The notes under the pieces: generated by a model
The model's input: only the letters and a program-made list of their open reading frames with translations
The model's database searches: none
What the model was told of the DNA's origin: nothing
From: an uncultured Collinsella sp.
Lineage (GTDB): Bacteria > Actinomycetota > Coriobacteriia > Coriobacteriales > Coriobacteriaceae
Length of the DNA: 64,000 bases
NCBI GenBank assembly: GCA_900757615.1
Contig: CAAEON010000046.1
Coordinates: 1 to 64,000, forward strand
Reading direction: 5' to 3'
In this document: piece by piece, positions 42,128-50,511 of the stretch
Layout of the letters: each line of letters opens with the position of its first letter
Position numbering within the stretch: position 1 is the first letter of the stretch
Position numbers and translations under genes: made by a program

Positions 42128-43150
42128 CTACACCGTGAGGAACATCATCACGATGATCATGGCAAAGCCGATAAGGTCGGTCGGCAAAAACACCGTGCCC
42201 AGCATAACGGCGCTGGTGATGGTCGCCGAAACCGGCTCCACAGTTCCGATGAGGCTCGCACGCACCGAGCCGATGTCCTTAACGCCCTGCATATAGAGCA
42301 TGTAAGCAAAAAACGAGCCGATAACCACGAATACCGCGAGCGCCTCGACGCCGGCAGCGTCGAGTGCCGGCATATGCGCCCAAGGCTGCACGAAGACGCA
42401 CGAGACCACGCCCGCCGTGAGCATTGCCGAGCCCGTGACGATGGGGCTGCCGTATTCGGGCAGGATCTTGGCGGGAATCACCGCCATACACGTGGCGCTG
42501 ACCGCACACATAAGGCCTGCGACCAGGCCAAGCGGCGATATGCTCAGACTGGTAGGGTCGCCGCCGGTAGCGATTAAAAAGGTGCCGCCCAGGGCCAACC
42601 CAATGCCAACGGCCTCACGCACGCGAGGCATGCGATGGTCGATCACGCAGGTGTAGCCCATAATGATGACCAGTTGCAGGCATTGGAGCACCGTCGCGGT
42701 TCCGGCATTGGTCAGGCGCACGGCCGAAAGATAACAAAACTGGTTGAACAGCAGACCAAAGGCGGTAAAGAGCAGCAGCTGCTTGCGATCGGCGGGTGTG
42801 GTCCAGAGCTTAATCAGGCGCTCGCGGTCGCGCGTAACAACCACGGCCATAAAGAGTAGACCGGCGAGAATCTGACGCACGCTCATAAGCCACAAGGTGT
42901 CGACGTGGTAGGTATCGAACAGAAAGCTCGCGCTGGTGCCCGAGAAGCCCCAAAACGAACCGCCCACCAGCGTAGCCAAGACGCCCGTGATCATCTTGCG
43001 CGTCGAAGCGCTGTTCAGGCGCTCGCGCCAAGCGCGGCGGGTGCTACGGCTGAGCTCATCGGTGCCCTCGGGCACATCAATGTTCGATATATCGGTCATC
43101 GGCACCGAAGCCCCTGCGCCTTCGACCTGCTCGACACGCTCTTTGCTCAT
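42128..43150 (-). CDS. EamA/DMT family permease
   Basis: The 340-residue protein has about 45 polar N-terminal residues, then ten membrane helices in two repeated EamA halves, with the usual VGGSFWGFSGTSASFLF and the second-half opening GLVAGLMCAVSATCMAVIPAKIL. The DMT superfamily exports or imports amino acids, sugars and other small metabolites; the substrate is unknown. The chosen ATG at 43150 follows GAGGGAATGG; the frame upstream to 43357 is not coding in character and lacks a start signal. Confidence 0.85.
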   Translation of the reverse strand: MSKERVEQVEGAGASVPMTDISNIDVPEGTDELSRSTRRAWRERLNSASTRKMITGVLATLVGGSFWGFSGTSASFLFDTYHVDTLWLMSVRQILAGLLFMAVVVTRDRERLIKLWTTPADRKQLLLFTAFGLLFNQFCYLSAVRLTNAGTATVLQCLQLVIIMGYTCVIDHRMPRVREAVGIGLALGGTFLIATGGDPTSLSISPLGLVAGLMCAVSATCMAVIPAKILPEYGSPIVTGSAMLTAGVVSCVFVQPWAHMPALDAAGVEALAVFVVIGSFFAYMLYMQGVKDIGSVRASLIGTVEPVSATITSAVMLGTVFLPTDLIGFAMIIVMMFLTV

Positions 43151-43381
43151 TCCATTCCCTCGAAGCAGCCTGGAAACAATTCGGCTTACCTTACCACGGC
43201 GAAGGCACCAGCTGGAGGCTTGTCCGCTTATCGGTAGGACAATTCCGCAGACGTCTTTCCATAGCTCGATACCGCAATGGCCTTGCATTATGCGACAGTC
43301 AAATCGCGGCAGCAGGCTCTTTTGAAATGGATATGACAAAGCCCCCGAATTCCACAATGTAAGCGATTTTTAAAAATGTTC

Positions 43382-43410
43382 TTGCCACCGAGTTCAGGCT
43401 CCGTTATATT
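43382..43410 (+). promoter_or_regulatory. tRNA-Val promoter
   Basis: -35 TTGCCA (43382-43387), a 17-bp spacer, and -10 TATATT (43405-43410) lie 30 bp before the tRNA 5' end. Confidence 0.75.
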
Positions 43411-43439
43411 ATCCCTTGCGCGCTTGCGCACCCTTGATC

Positions 43440-43514
43440 GGGCGTTTAGCTCAGGGGGAGAGCGCTTCCCTGACACGGAAGAGGTCAGAAGTTCAAATCT
43501 TCTAACGCCCACCA
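43440..43514 (+). tRNA. tRNA-Val (anticodon GAC)
   Basis: Acceptor GGGCGTT pairs with AACGCCC; anticodon loop CTGACAC (GAC); T-loop TTCAAAT; CCA encoded. This tRNA lacks the 3'-end duplication seen at the other three. Confidence 0.97.
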
Positions 43515-43522
43515 AATGTTCG

Positions 43523-43558
43523 CAGCTCAGAGGCTATGTCCTCTGGGCTGTTTTGTTT
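43523..43558 (+). terminator. tRNA-Val terminator
   Basis: CAGCTCAGAGG pairs with CCTCTGGGCTG, followed by TTTTGTTTTTTG. Confidence 0.9.
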
Positions 43559-43849
43559 TTTGTCGCTAAATCCGCTGGCAGTTCCAACCGTCATCGCAAC
43601 GTAACAACAATTCACCTGACGAATGGCAGCCAAATATATTCAATACCCCAACATCAACAATAGCCAGGCACAAAACTGCGCCGCAAGCTGCTCCAACCGC
43701 CCAACTGGTCAAAAGCCGACCATCTACTTGCCAATTTATCTAACGGCGTAACCAAGCAGTCCGCGCCGCAACTTCTCAACAAAACGCCGCGATGTCTGCG
43801 CCCTGCGGTATCCTTGAGCCACTCGCACCTGCAGCACCAAGGAGCCGCC
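43559..43849. other. Gene-free stretch after tRNA-Val
   Basis: About 290 bp, AT-richer than the surroundings, with no supported gene or repeat. Its right end holds the ribosome binding site of the DUF5710 gene (AAGGAG). Confidence 0.4.
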
Positions 43850-44536
43850 ATGCGCACCGAGCTCGATGTCCCCTTTTCGCACAAAGAAGAAGCCAAGGCG
43901 CTGGGCGCCAAATGGGACCGGACCAAGAAGATCTGGTATGTACCCAGCGGCGTCAACCCCGAGCCCTTTGCCGAGTGGCTGCCCGGTGTTGACCGATCCG
44001 ACCCCTCAGCGCCGTATATATATCTAGTACTGGGCAAGCGCGAGTGCTGGAAGTGTCACAAAGAGACCTCGGTCGCGGCCTTCGGCATTCCCTATCGAAT
44101 CGATGACGACAAGGGCATCGCCATCGCGCACGCGCCCAACGAAGCCGGGCACATTACCATCGACACGGCCAATGCCAACGCGCTCGCCATTGTTCCCGCT
44201 CTTGGCTGCGTGCCGGGCGAGATCCGCGACTATCTTTCTAAGCGCTGCGGCTACAAGCCCGTAGGCGCGCGAGCCTCCAAAGCCCCGTCGCTCGGCAACA
44301 CGTGCACCAGTTGCGACGCGCTGCAAGGCAGCCGCTATCTGTTCGAGGAGCCCTCGTCCCCGTTTGCCCTCACTGCCATCAACAAACTGCCGGCACTGGA
44401 GTTTGTGCGCGTCGAAGTTGCCGGCGTCTTCGGCGTCCCGGCCACACGCACCGACTTTGACCAGGCGCTCTTTACCTGGGCACGCGACCATCACGCCAAG
44501 TTCCACAAGCAGCTCGGTGAGGGGATTTATTTATAG
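43850..44536 (+). CDS. DUF5710 domain protein
   Basis: The 228-residue protein starts with MRTELDVPFSHKEEAKALGA, the DUF5710 domain (about residues 1-45, ending in WYVPSGVNPEPFAEWLP), a small domain often found attached to mobile-element primases and in stand-alone bacterial proteins. The middle has CWKCHKE and CTSCDAL Cys pairs (about 64 and 152), suggesting a zinc-binding region. The C-terminal 70 residues are unrecognised. ATG at 43850 follows AAGGAG. Function unknown; nucleic-acid binding is possible. Confidence 0.7.
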   Translation: MRTELDVPFSHKEEAKALGAKWDRTKKIWYVPSGVNPEPFAEWLPGVDRSDPSAPYIYLVLGKRECWKCHKETSVAAFGIPYRIDDDKGIAIAHAPNEAGHITIDTANANALAIVPALGCVPGEIRDYLSKRCGYKPVGARASKAPSLGNTCTSCDALQGSRYLFEEPSSPFALTAINKLPALEFVRVEVAGVFGVPATRTDFDQALFTWARDHHAKFHKQLGEGIYL

Positions 44537-44574
44537 GGACAGAGATGCCTTCACAGCCAGCTCCTCCGCATCAC

Positions 44575-44859
44575 CTATCCCTCGTCGCCGGCGTCGTACA
44601 CGATATCGAGGCCACAAACAGGGCATTTCTCCTGATACACCGGCATATGAACGCCTGTCCGTTTTCTCACTTCGTCGCTAAGTCTGTCGCACGCATCGAT
44701 GAACCGAATGTCGAGGCACGGTATTTGCGAGCCGCAGCAAGGACAGGCGACGACAAACGACCCGCAATCAACTTCTACGCTCGGAAACATTTTGTTGTCT
44801 ATAAGGGCGCACGGCAGTTTTCCGTACTTCCCCATCGCAATATCGCCTCGCCAGCTCAC
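44575..44859 (-). CDS. Small zinc-ribbon-like protein
   Basis: A 94-residue protein starting GTG at 44859, preceded by GAGAGGGGAGC. It has two Cys pairs, CPCCGSQ and CPVCGLD (about 30 residues apart), that could form a zinc ribbon, and an Asp/Glu-rich end. GTG overlaps the last bases of the upstream 189-aa gene. Function unknown; an ATG at 44835 is an alternative start. The two genes form a small operon of lower GC than the surroundings. Confidence 0.6.
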   Translation of the reverse strand: MSWRGDIAMGKYGKLPCALIDNKMFPSVEVDCGSFVVACPCCGSQIPCLDIRFIDACDRLSDEVRKRTGVHMPVYQEKCPVCGLDIVYDAGDEG

Positions 44860-45425
44860 GTTCGCTCCCCTCTCGCTATACAAATCAGGAAGAGCATGCA
44901 CCGGCAGGCGTGTGCGAGATTGCATCGCCACGCGATCCGATCAAACAGCACGATCGTAAAAGACCGCCAAAGCCAAATTTCATCGTCGGTCGCACCCTGT
45001 CCGGCAAACTCAATATCGACGGGTATGTGCTTCAGATAACTCATGTCGGGCGCAAAACGAGGGTCCGGTCCGCCTTTATGAACAGGACCGTGCAGAACAA
45101 ACCATCCGTTTTCGGGCTCGAACCGCTCAACAAACGCAAGGCCGAGCACCTTATAGCCCACCTCGGTTGCAAATATGACTCCGACTGGGACGTCACATTC
45201 CATGCAGTTGAGCATTTTACGGTTGTAATTCTGGTCTCGAAAACCAACGGTACCCGGCGCTTGAACCGAGTACTTAATGACCCACGTACCATCGTCCAAA
45301 TAGAGCGGAGGCACATTGTTGATGCTCTCGATTTGCCGCTGGCGCGCTTGTACCCCGCTACCCCACTCCCCTGTATACTGATGTAGCACGTGTTTCATCC
45401 GGGCTTGTTGGGCCGGATTGTTCAT
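44856..45425 (-). CDS. Hypothetical protein, restriction-associated-type fold possible
   Basis: I cannot assign this 189-residue protein. The section from about residue 31 to 125 (ESINNVPPLYLDDGTWVIKY and YKVLGLAFVERFEPENGWFVLHGP) is reminiscent of the N-terminal PUA-like domain seen ahead of HNH nucleases, but no HNH part follows. The last 40 residues are Cys/Arg/Leu-rich and look unlike a normal protein end, so a frameshift or truncation is possible. The start is uncertain; ATG at 45425 has no ribosome binding site, and the region overlaps the promoter and RBS of the divergent gene at 45437. Confidence 0.45.
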   Translation of the reverse strand: MNNPAQQARMKHVLHQYTGEWGSGVQARQRQIESINNVPPLYLDDGTWVIKYSVQAPGTVGFRDQNYNRKMLNCMECDVPVGVIFATEVGYKVLGLAFVERFEPENGWFVLHGPVHKGGPDPRFAPDMSYLKHIPVDIEFAGQGATDDEIWLWRSFTIVLFDRIAWRCNLAHACRCMLFLICIARGERT

Positions 45426-45436
45426 GGGAGGGTCTT

Positions 45437-45928
45437 ATGGCTGCTTCGAATCCGCCTAAGGGGAGCGTTTCTTCTTCGTCCATCAAGCCGGTTACGCGCA
45501 AGGCCGTGCGTTGCCAGCGCGAGGTCGCCTGGCTTGTCACGCAGGCGGCGGGCAAACTCGTGGCGAACACGGAAGACGTCAATGCTCCCACACCGAGCTT
45601 TGTGCTGGCAGCGGCGCTGGATCGAGTACGCCAGCTGGAACTCGCCGCACAAGAAGACGGCGGCCATCTTGGCTACCAAGACGCTATGGCGCCCGACCTG
45701 TTGACCTTTTGTCGCATGGCCAAGTTGCCCGCCGCGCCCAATGCGCTTTCAGACGTAGGCTACATGTTTACGCTTTCGGGCGCGGACCTTATCAGCGATA
45801 TCTACGCATACTGCAGCGAGCTCGCCGAGCGCCACGTCTTTGGCACGGCTGAAGTCAAACCGGGAAATGTCATCAAGCTGGTTCTCAGGCTGTTCCTGAT
45901 GGACGGACACGAGGCTGCGCAGGAATAA
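45437..45928 (+). CDS. Hypothetical soluble protein, 163 aa
   Basis: A 163-residue protein with a Ser/Lys-rich start, then an alpha-helical body (RQREVAWLVTQAAGKLVAN, LAAALDRVRQLELAAQEDG). GGGAGGGTCTT precedes ATG, so the start is well supported. No membrane segment or catalytic motif is visible. It may be a helical regulator or a component of an unknown system. Unrecognised. It is divergent from the 189-aa gene. Confidence 0.65.
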   Translation: MAASNPPKGSVSSSSIKPVTRKAVRCQREVAWLVTQAAGKLVANTEDVNAPTPSFVLAAALDRVRQLELAAQEDGGHLGYQDAMAPDLLTFCRMAKLPAAPNALSDVGYMFTLSGADLISDIYAYCSELAERHVFGTAEVKPGNVIKLVLRLFLMDGHEAAQE

Positions 45929-45984
45929 GTCGTCCGGCAGAGCCATTACCGATCCGGCGGTGACGCCTTGCCGTAGCCGTCACC

Positions 45985-46195
45985 GCACGAGCGAGGATTT
46001 TCGGACGGTCGGATATCGAGAGTGGATATTTGAACGGTTTTTGGGGCTTTTGCGGCAGATTCCGTCCAAATATCCACTCTCGATCGATAGGTGTCCGAAA
46101 ATCCTCGCTCGTCCGTCCGAATATCCACTCTCGTTTGGCGAGTGTCCAATTTTCCACGCTCGCGCGTCCGGATATCCACGCTCGTGCGGCGGGCG
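45985..46195. repeat. ATCCACGCTC composite repeat, copy 1
   Basis: Two forward half-units near 45985-46031 (CGAGCGAGGATTTTCGGAC and CGAGAGTGGATATT) face four reverse-oriented half-units at about 46064-46190, each containing a TATCCACTCTCG, ATCCTCGCTCG or TCCACGCTCG core with a GTCCG lead. Spacing between units is 21-28 bp. Compared with the other three copies this one has decayed arms but the most direct repeats. Confidence 0.7.
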
Positions 46196-46321
46196 AACCG
46201 CGAGTGATCGACGATCAGCCGGCATCGTCTTCAGTTCGCCGCAGAGCCACGGCCCCATATGGGTATACTCTCGAGGATTCGACTCGATTCGCCCCCGCTG
46301 GGGCGTCAAAGGAGACTGCAT

Positions 46322-49300
46322 ATGCCCACCACCTCAACCGACCCTCGCGCCGCTGCCGCCGCGCTGCTGGTGCCCGGAACCACCTGCCACGGCTTTACCG
46401 TCGAACGCCGCGAGACCGTGCCCGAGCTCGACGCAGACGCTTACGTGCTGCGCCACACCGCCTCGGGCGCTCGCCTGCTGCACCTAGCGTGCGACGACGA
46501 AAACAAGGCCTTTGCCATTGGCTTTAAGACGCCGCCGGCCGATTCCACCGGCGTGTTCCACATTCTTGAGCACTCGGTGCTGTGCGGATCGGCCAAGTTT
46601 CCCGTCAAGGAGCCGTTTGTCGACCTGATCAAGAGCTCCATGCAGACGTTCCTCAACGCCATGACCTACCCCGACAAGACCATCTACCCCGTTGCCACCA
46701 CCAACGAGCAGGATCTGTACAACCTGATGGACGTGTACTTGGACGCGGTGTTCAACCCGGCGATCTACACCAAGCCCACCATTTTTGAGCAGGAAGGCTG
46801 GCACTACGAGCTGGACCTGCCGGAGAGCGTCGAGGGCGAGGGCGAGGGCGGCTCCGCGAGCCTGCGCGAGGGCACGCTGCGCTATAACGGCGTGGTGTTC
46901 AACGAGATGAAGGGTGCGCTGTCCGACCCCATGAGCGTGCTGGACGACGCCGTCAACGCCGCGCTCTATCCCGACACTACCTATGCGCACGAGAGCGGCG
47001 GCGACCCGCGCGCAATTCCCGCGCTCACCTACGAGCAGTTCCTGGACACGCACTCGCGCCACTACAACCCTTCCAACTCCTACATCACGCTCTATGGCGA
47101 CCTGGACGTGGACCGCGCGCTGGCCTTTTTGGACGAGCGCTATCTGTCGCAGCCGAGCGCCGCGAGCCGCCGCATGGACGCTGCCGTCGCCGCCGGCGAC
47201 GACCCGTCCACGCTGGCGCCCAATCCGCTGGACGTGCAGGCGCCTGTGACCTGCGAGTATAAGCGCGTCGAGATGGCCACCACGCCCGAGAACGCCCTGG
47301 TGGGCCTGGGCCTTGTGCTGGGTAGCGCGCTCGACCGCAAGCGCACAATCGCCGCGGACATCTTGTTCGAAGCGTTGCTGGGCTCCAACGAAGCGCCGGT
47401 TAAGAAGGCCATTCTGGCCGCCGGCCTGGGCGGCAACGTGGTGAGCTACACCGCGGCCGAGAGCCTGCAGCCCTACGAGCTCATCATGCTGCAAAACGCG
47501 CAGCCCGGCGTGGCGCGCGAGCTGCGCCGCGTGTTCCAGGACGCCTGCCGCGACCTGTGCGAGCACGGCGTTCCGCGCGAGCGCCTGGAGGCCATCATCA
47601 GCAGCAACGAATACGACCTGCGCCAGCGCGACTACGGTATCGCCGACGGCGTGGCCATTGCGTGCGACGCGCTGAGCACCTGGCTCTACGATGACGACGC
47701 CGCGACGCTGGCGCTCAAGTACGGCCCAGTGTACGAGGAGCTTCGTGGCGAGCTGGACGGCAGCTACTTTGAGGACCTGCTGCGCGAGCTGGTGCTGCAG
47801 AACGACCATATGGCTCTGGTCGAGCTGGCGCCGGTGGACGCCGCCGAGGGCGCAGAGGGTGCCGAGGCCGCCGAGCTGGCAGCCAAGCGCGATGCCATGA
47901 CCGATGCCGAGCTGGCCGATGTGGTCGAGCGCACGGCCGCGCTGCGCACCGCGCAGGAGGCCGAGGACACGCCCGAGGCCAAGGCCACGTTGCCGCGCCT
48001 GCGCGTGTCCGACATTGGCGAGGCGCGCCCCGAGCCGCCGCTGGTCGTGGACACGACCGCGCCCATCCCCTGTCTGCGCCACGGCATCCCCACCAACCGC
48101 CTGGCCTACGCCATGCAGTACTTCGACCTGAGCTGCGTCGCGTTTGAGGACCTGCCCTATGTGACGCTGCTCTGCCGCCTGCTCAAGCAGCTGCCCACGC
48201 GCGAGCATTCGGCCGAGGAACTCGACAACCTGATCGCCGGCAAGCTGGGCTTTTTGAGCTTTACGACCGAAGTTATGACGCAGCCCGACGTGGACGGCGC
48301 GCGCCCCTACCTGCTGGTGAGCGCCGGCGCCCTGTCCGAGAAGATCGACGCGCTGGCGAGCCTGCCGCGCGAGGTGTGGTCGAGCACGCTGCTGGCGGAC
48401 GCCGACGCCGACCGCGTGCGCGACGTGCTCACACAGATTCGCATTGGTCTTGAGCAGGGATTTATCAACAACGGACACTCGGCGGCGCTCGGTCGCGCGA
48501 TGAGCTACAGCTCGCCTTCGGCCGTGGTGCGCGAGCAACTTTCGGGCGTGGATTTCTACCTGTTCCTGCGCGATCTGCTCGACCACTTTGACGAGCGCCT
48601 GGACGACCTGCGCGCCAAGCTTGCCGAGCTGGCAGACCGCATCTTTGTGGCCGACGGCTGCATGGCGAGCTTTACCGGCAGCGATGAGGACTTTGACGCG
48701 TACTGGGCCGCCGCGGGCGACCTGGGGCTGGGCGCGGGCCACGGCGGCGCTGGCAGCGACGCGCTCGTGGTGCCGGCGCCGTGCGACCGCCACGAGGCCT
48801 TTGTCATCCCCAGCGACATCTGCTTTGCGACAAGCGCGTGCGACCCGCGTCGCCTGGGCATCGACGTGACGGGCGCCTGGGCGGTTGCCGCCAACGCACT
48901 CTCCTACGACTACCTGTGGAACGAGATCCGCGTGAAGGGTGGTGCGTACGGCTGCGGATTCCGCGCGGCAGGCGAGCGCCAGGCGGCGTTCTACACCTAC
49001 CGCGACCCGGCAATCGATCCCTCGATTGAGCGCGTGGCGCGCGCAGGCGAATGGCTCGGCAGTTTTGAGCCCGACGAGGCCGCCTTTGAGGGCTTTATCG
49101 TGAGTTGTGTGAGCGGCATGGACGCGCCGGTGAAGCCGTACGCGCTCACCAAGCGCCGCAACACGACTTACCTGGCCGGACTCGATCCGCACGCGCGCGA
49201 GGCGCGTCGCGCCCAGATGCTCGCCGCCACGCCCGGTGAGCTGCGCTCGCTCGGCGCCGACGTGACACGCATCGCAGCCGAATCGCCCACCTGTGTCTTT

Positions 49301-49363
49301 GGCGGCCGAGACGTCATCGCCAAGAGCAACGCCGGCTTCAACGTCATCGACCTGCTGGGCTAA
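46322..49363 (+). CDS. M16C family metallopeptidase (presequence protease/PreP-like)
   Basis: A 1013-residue inverzincin. The inverted zinc motif HILEH is at residues 80-84, with a downstream Glu in the NEMKGALSDPMSV segment. The C-terminal half contains the second catalytically silent M16 core, and the usual GGAYGCGFR of the R/Y pair is present (about residue 880). M16C enzymes degrade peptides in a closed chamber; bacterial versions are cytosolic. An insertion of acidic/Ala sequence (about 500-530, AEGAEGAEAAELAAKR) links the halves. ATG at 46322 follows AAAGGAG. The GC content is very high in its middle. Confidence 0.92.
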   Translation: MPTTSTDPRAAAAALLVPGTTCHGFTVERRETVPELDADAYVLRHTASGARLLHLACDDENKAFAIGFKTPPADSTGVFHILEHSVLCGSAKFPVKEPFVDLIKSSMQTFLNAMTYPDKTIYPVATTNEQDLYNLMDVYLDAVFNPAIYTKPTIFEQEGWHYELDLPESVEGEGEGGSASLREGTLRYNGVVFNEMKGALSDPMSVLDDAVNAALYPDTTYAHESGGDPRAIPALTYEQFLDTHSRHYNPSNSYITLYGDLDVDRALAFLDERYLSQPSAASRRMDAAVAAGDDPSTLAPNPLDVQAPVTCEYKRVEMATTPENALVGLGLVLGSALDRKRTIAADILFEALLGSNEAPVKKAILAAGLGGNVVSYTAAESLQPYELIMLQNAQPGVARELRRVFQDACRDLCEHGVPRERLEAIISSNEYDLRQRDYGIADGVAIACDALSTWLYDDDAATLALKYGPVYEELRGELDGSYFEDLLRELVLQNDHMALVELAPVDAAEGAEGAEAAELAAKRDAMTDAELADVVERTAALRTAQEAEDTPEAKATLPRLRVSDIGEARPEPPLVVDTTAPIPCLRHGIPTNRLAYAMQYFDLSCVAFEDLPYVTLLCRLLKQLPTREHSAEELDNLIAGKLGFLSFTTEVMTQPDVDGARPYLLVSAGALSEKIDALASLPREVWSSTLLADADADRVRDVLTQIRIGLEQGFINNGHSAALGRAMSYSSPSAVVREQLSGVDFYLFLRDLLDHFDERLDDLRAKLAELADRIFVADGCMASFTGSDEDFDAYWAAAGDLGLGAGHGGAGSDALVVPAPCDRHEAFVIPSDICFATSACDPRRLGIDVTGAWAVAANALSYDYLWNEIRVKGGAYGCGFRAAGERQAAFYTYRDPAIDPSIERVARAGEWLGSFEPDEAAFEGFIVSCVSGMDAPVKPYALTKRRNTTYLAGLDPHAREARRAQMLAATPGELRSLGADVTRIAAESPTCVFGGRDVIAKSNAGFNVIDLLG

Positions 49364-49367
49364 CCAC

Positions 49368-49409
49368 AAAGGTAGATTTTTGGGACATGCCCGAAAATCT
49401 ACCTTTTTT
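49368..49409 (+). terminator. Terminator after the M16C gene
   Basis: AAAGGTAGATTTTTGGG with CCCGAAAATCTACCTTT followed by TTT. The hairpin shares its GTAGATTTTTGGGACATG sequence with 52959-52992 and 60445-60567. Confidence 0.85.
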
Positions 49410-49440
49410 CTGCGGCTTGAGCGGGGCGGCGCAGCCCACC

Positions 49441-49599
49441 GCGGCGGTTTGTCTCAATCTGTAACATCTAGACGGCAATATCAGCTCCAGATGTTACAGG
49501 TCGAGACGTTCCCGAACGGCACCAGCTCTTTGTCTCAATCTGTAACATCTAAGTCCAATTTTGCCGAGTAACTGTTACAGATCGAGACAAACCGCCGCG
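49441..49599. repeat. Compound inverted repeat with TCTCAATCTGTAACATCT units
   Basis: Outer arms GCGGCGGTTTGTCTC (49441-49455) and GAGACAAACCGCCGC (49583-49597) are perfect. Inside are two hairpins: GTCTCAATCTGTAACATCT (49451-49469) with AGATGTTACAGGTCGAGAC (49489-49507), and TGTCTCAATCTGTAAC (about 49531) with CTGTTACAGATCGAGACA (about 49573). The whole forms a nested cruciform-like unit of 157 bp in the gap after the M16C gene. No gene is seen in 49410-49687. Confidence 0.7.
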
Positions 49600-49687
49600 A
49601 ACACCCGCTCTTCGTCAAAACCACTACGAAGGTCTCCATGAACTGCCCCCCTTGCGATGATTTGTGTGGTGGTTTGGGTGTTTGCCC

Positions 49688-49732
49688 AGATAAAACCTGC
49701 CAAAATAAACCTGTCCCTTTTTGGTAGGTTTG
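49688..49732. repeat. CCTGCCAAAA palindromic repeat, copy 3
   Basis: Same unit as at 2640-2685, in the orientation AAAACCTGCCAAAATAAACC then TGTCCCTTTTTGGTAGGTTT. It ends 15 bp before the start codon of the next gene, so its right arm could influence translation initiation. Confidence 0.7.
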
Positions 49733-49747
49733 GGGGAGGGGGCTAGG

Positions 49748-50344
49748 ATGGATAAGGCTGAGTTGCGGCGGGCGGTAATTGCTCGGCGCGATGCGATTGA
49801 TTTGGATGTTCGGAAGGCAAAGTCTGCTGTCATTTGCACGCGGCTGGCTGAGCTGCTGGGCCGCTTGGATGCCGCGGCGCCGCACACCGTTGCCGTCTAC
49901 GCCGCGATGGGTTCCGAGGCAGACCCTGCCGCGTTTGCCGCTGCGGTCGCCGCGCGCGGCTGGCGCGTGGCCTATCCGTGCATGCTCTCGGCAATTGATG
50001 CCGCAGCTTGTGGCCAGCGCATGTGCATGCGAGCAGTTGCCGCCGACGATGCGTCCGCGGCTCCGTTTATCGCCCACCCCGCGCGGGCCTTCGCGGCCAC
50101 GGACATCGACAGCGACCGCTTCCCCATCGTGCCTGCCGAAGCACTCGACATGATTGTTGTGCCGCTCGTGGCCTTCGATCAAACCGGCGCGCGCCTGGGC
50201 TACGGCGGCGGCTGCTACGACCGCTACCTGCCCATGCTCTCGCCCGCATGCCAGATCGTCGGCATCGCCTTTGACGAACAGCGCGTCGACCACATCCCCA
50301 CCGATGCCCACGATCTACCGCTGCCCAACATCATCAGCGCCTAA
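49748..50344 (+). CDS. 5-formyltetrahydrofolate cyclo-ligase
   Basis: This enzyme (MTHFS, FthC/YgfA type) converts 5-formyl-THF to 5,10-methenyl-THF with ATP in one-carbon metabolism. The 198-residue length is usual. The signature LGYGGGCYDRYLP (about 157-169) holds the substrate-binding loop, and LRRAVIARRDAI near the N-terminus with VVPLVAFD in the centre match the fold. ATG at 49748 follows GGGGGAGGGGG. It is adjacent to a dispersed palindrome on both sides and has no obvious operon partner. Confidence 0.9.
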   Translation: MDKAELRRAVIARRDAIDLDVRKAKSAVICTRLAELLGRLDAAAPHTVAVYAAMGSEADPAAFAAAVAARGWRVAYPCMLSAIDAAACGQRMCMRAVAADDASAAPFIAHPARAFAATDIDSDRFPIVPAEALDMIVVPLVAFDQTGARLGYGGGCYDRYLPMLSPACQIVGIAFDEQRVDHIPTDAHDLPLPNIISA

Positions 50345-50365
50345 TCGCCGCTGTATCGCACCCGC

Positions 50366-50495
50366 AAGATGAGCGTGGAATATCTCCCACTTTGAGCCTC
50401 TTCCTCAGCAAAAAACGGGGGATTATCCACGCTCATTCAGCAAGCGTCCGATTATCCACGCTCGTGTGTCCGATTATCCACGCTCGTACGGCGCA
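50366..50495. repeat. ATCCACGCTC composite repeat, copy 2
   Basis: A long hairpin (GATGAGCGTGGAATATCTCCC at 50368 with GGGGGATTATCCACGCTCATT ending 50438) is followed by two direct half-units, each GTCCGATTATCCACGCTCGT (about 50446-50466 and 50468-50489). It is in the gap between the cyclo-ligase and the next convergent gene. Confidence 0.8.
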
Positions 50496-50511
50496 ACGCC
50501 CTGCAACCGCC

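Noticed and set aside
46064..46195. A possible CRISPR array
   Set aside because: The repeats are short, diverged, in both orientations and spaced only 21-28 bp from start to start, with no room for spacers and no cas genes. They belong to the composite palindrome family.
46484..49369. A 961-codon open frame on minus opposite the M16C gene
   Set aside because: It is a shadow of a high-GC gene. The predicted protein is Arg/Gln/Val/His-rich without domains, and the plus-strand gene has the HILEH motif.
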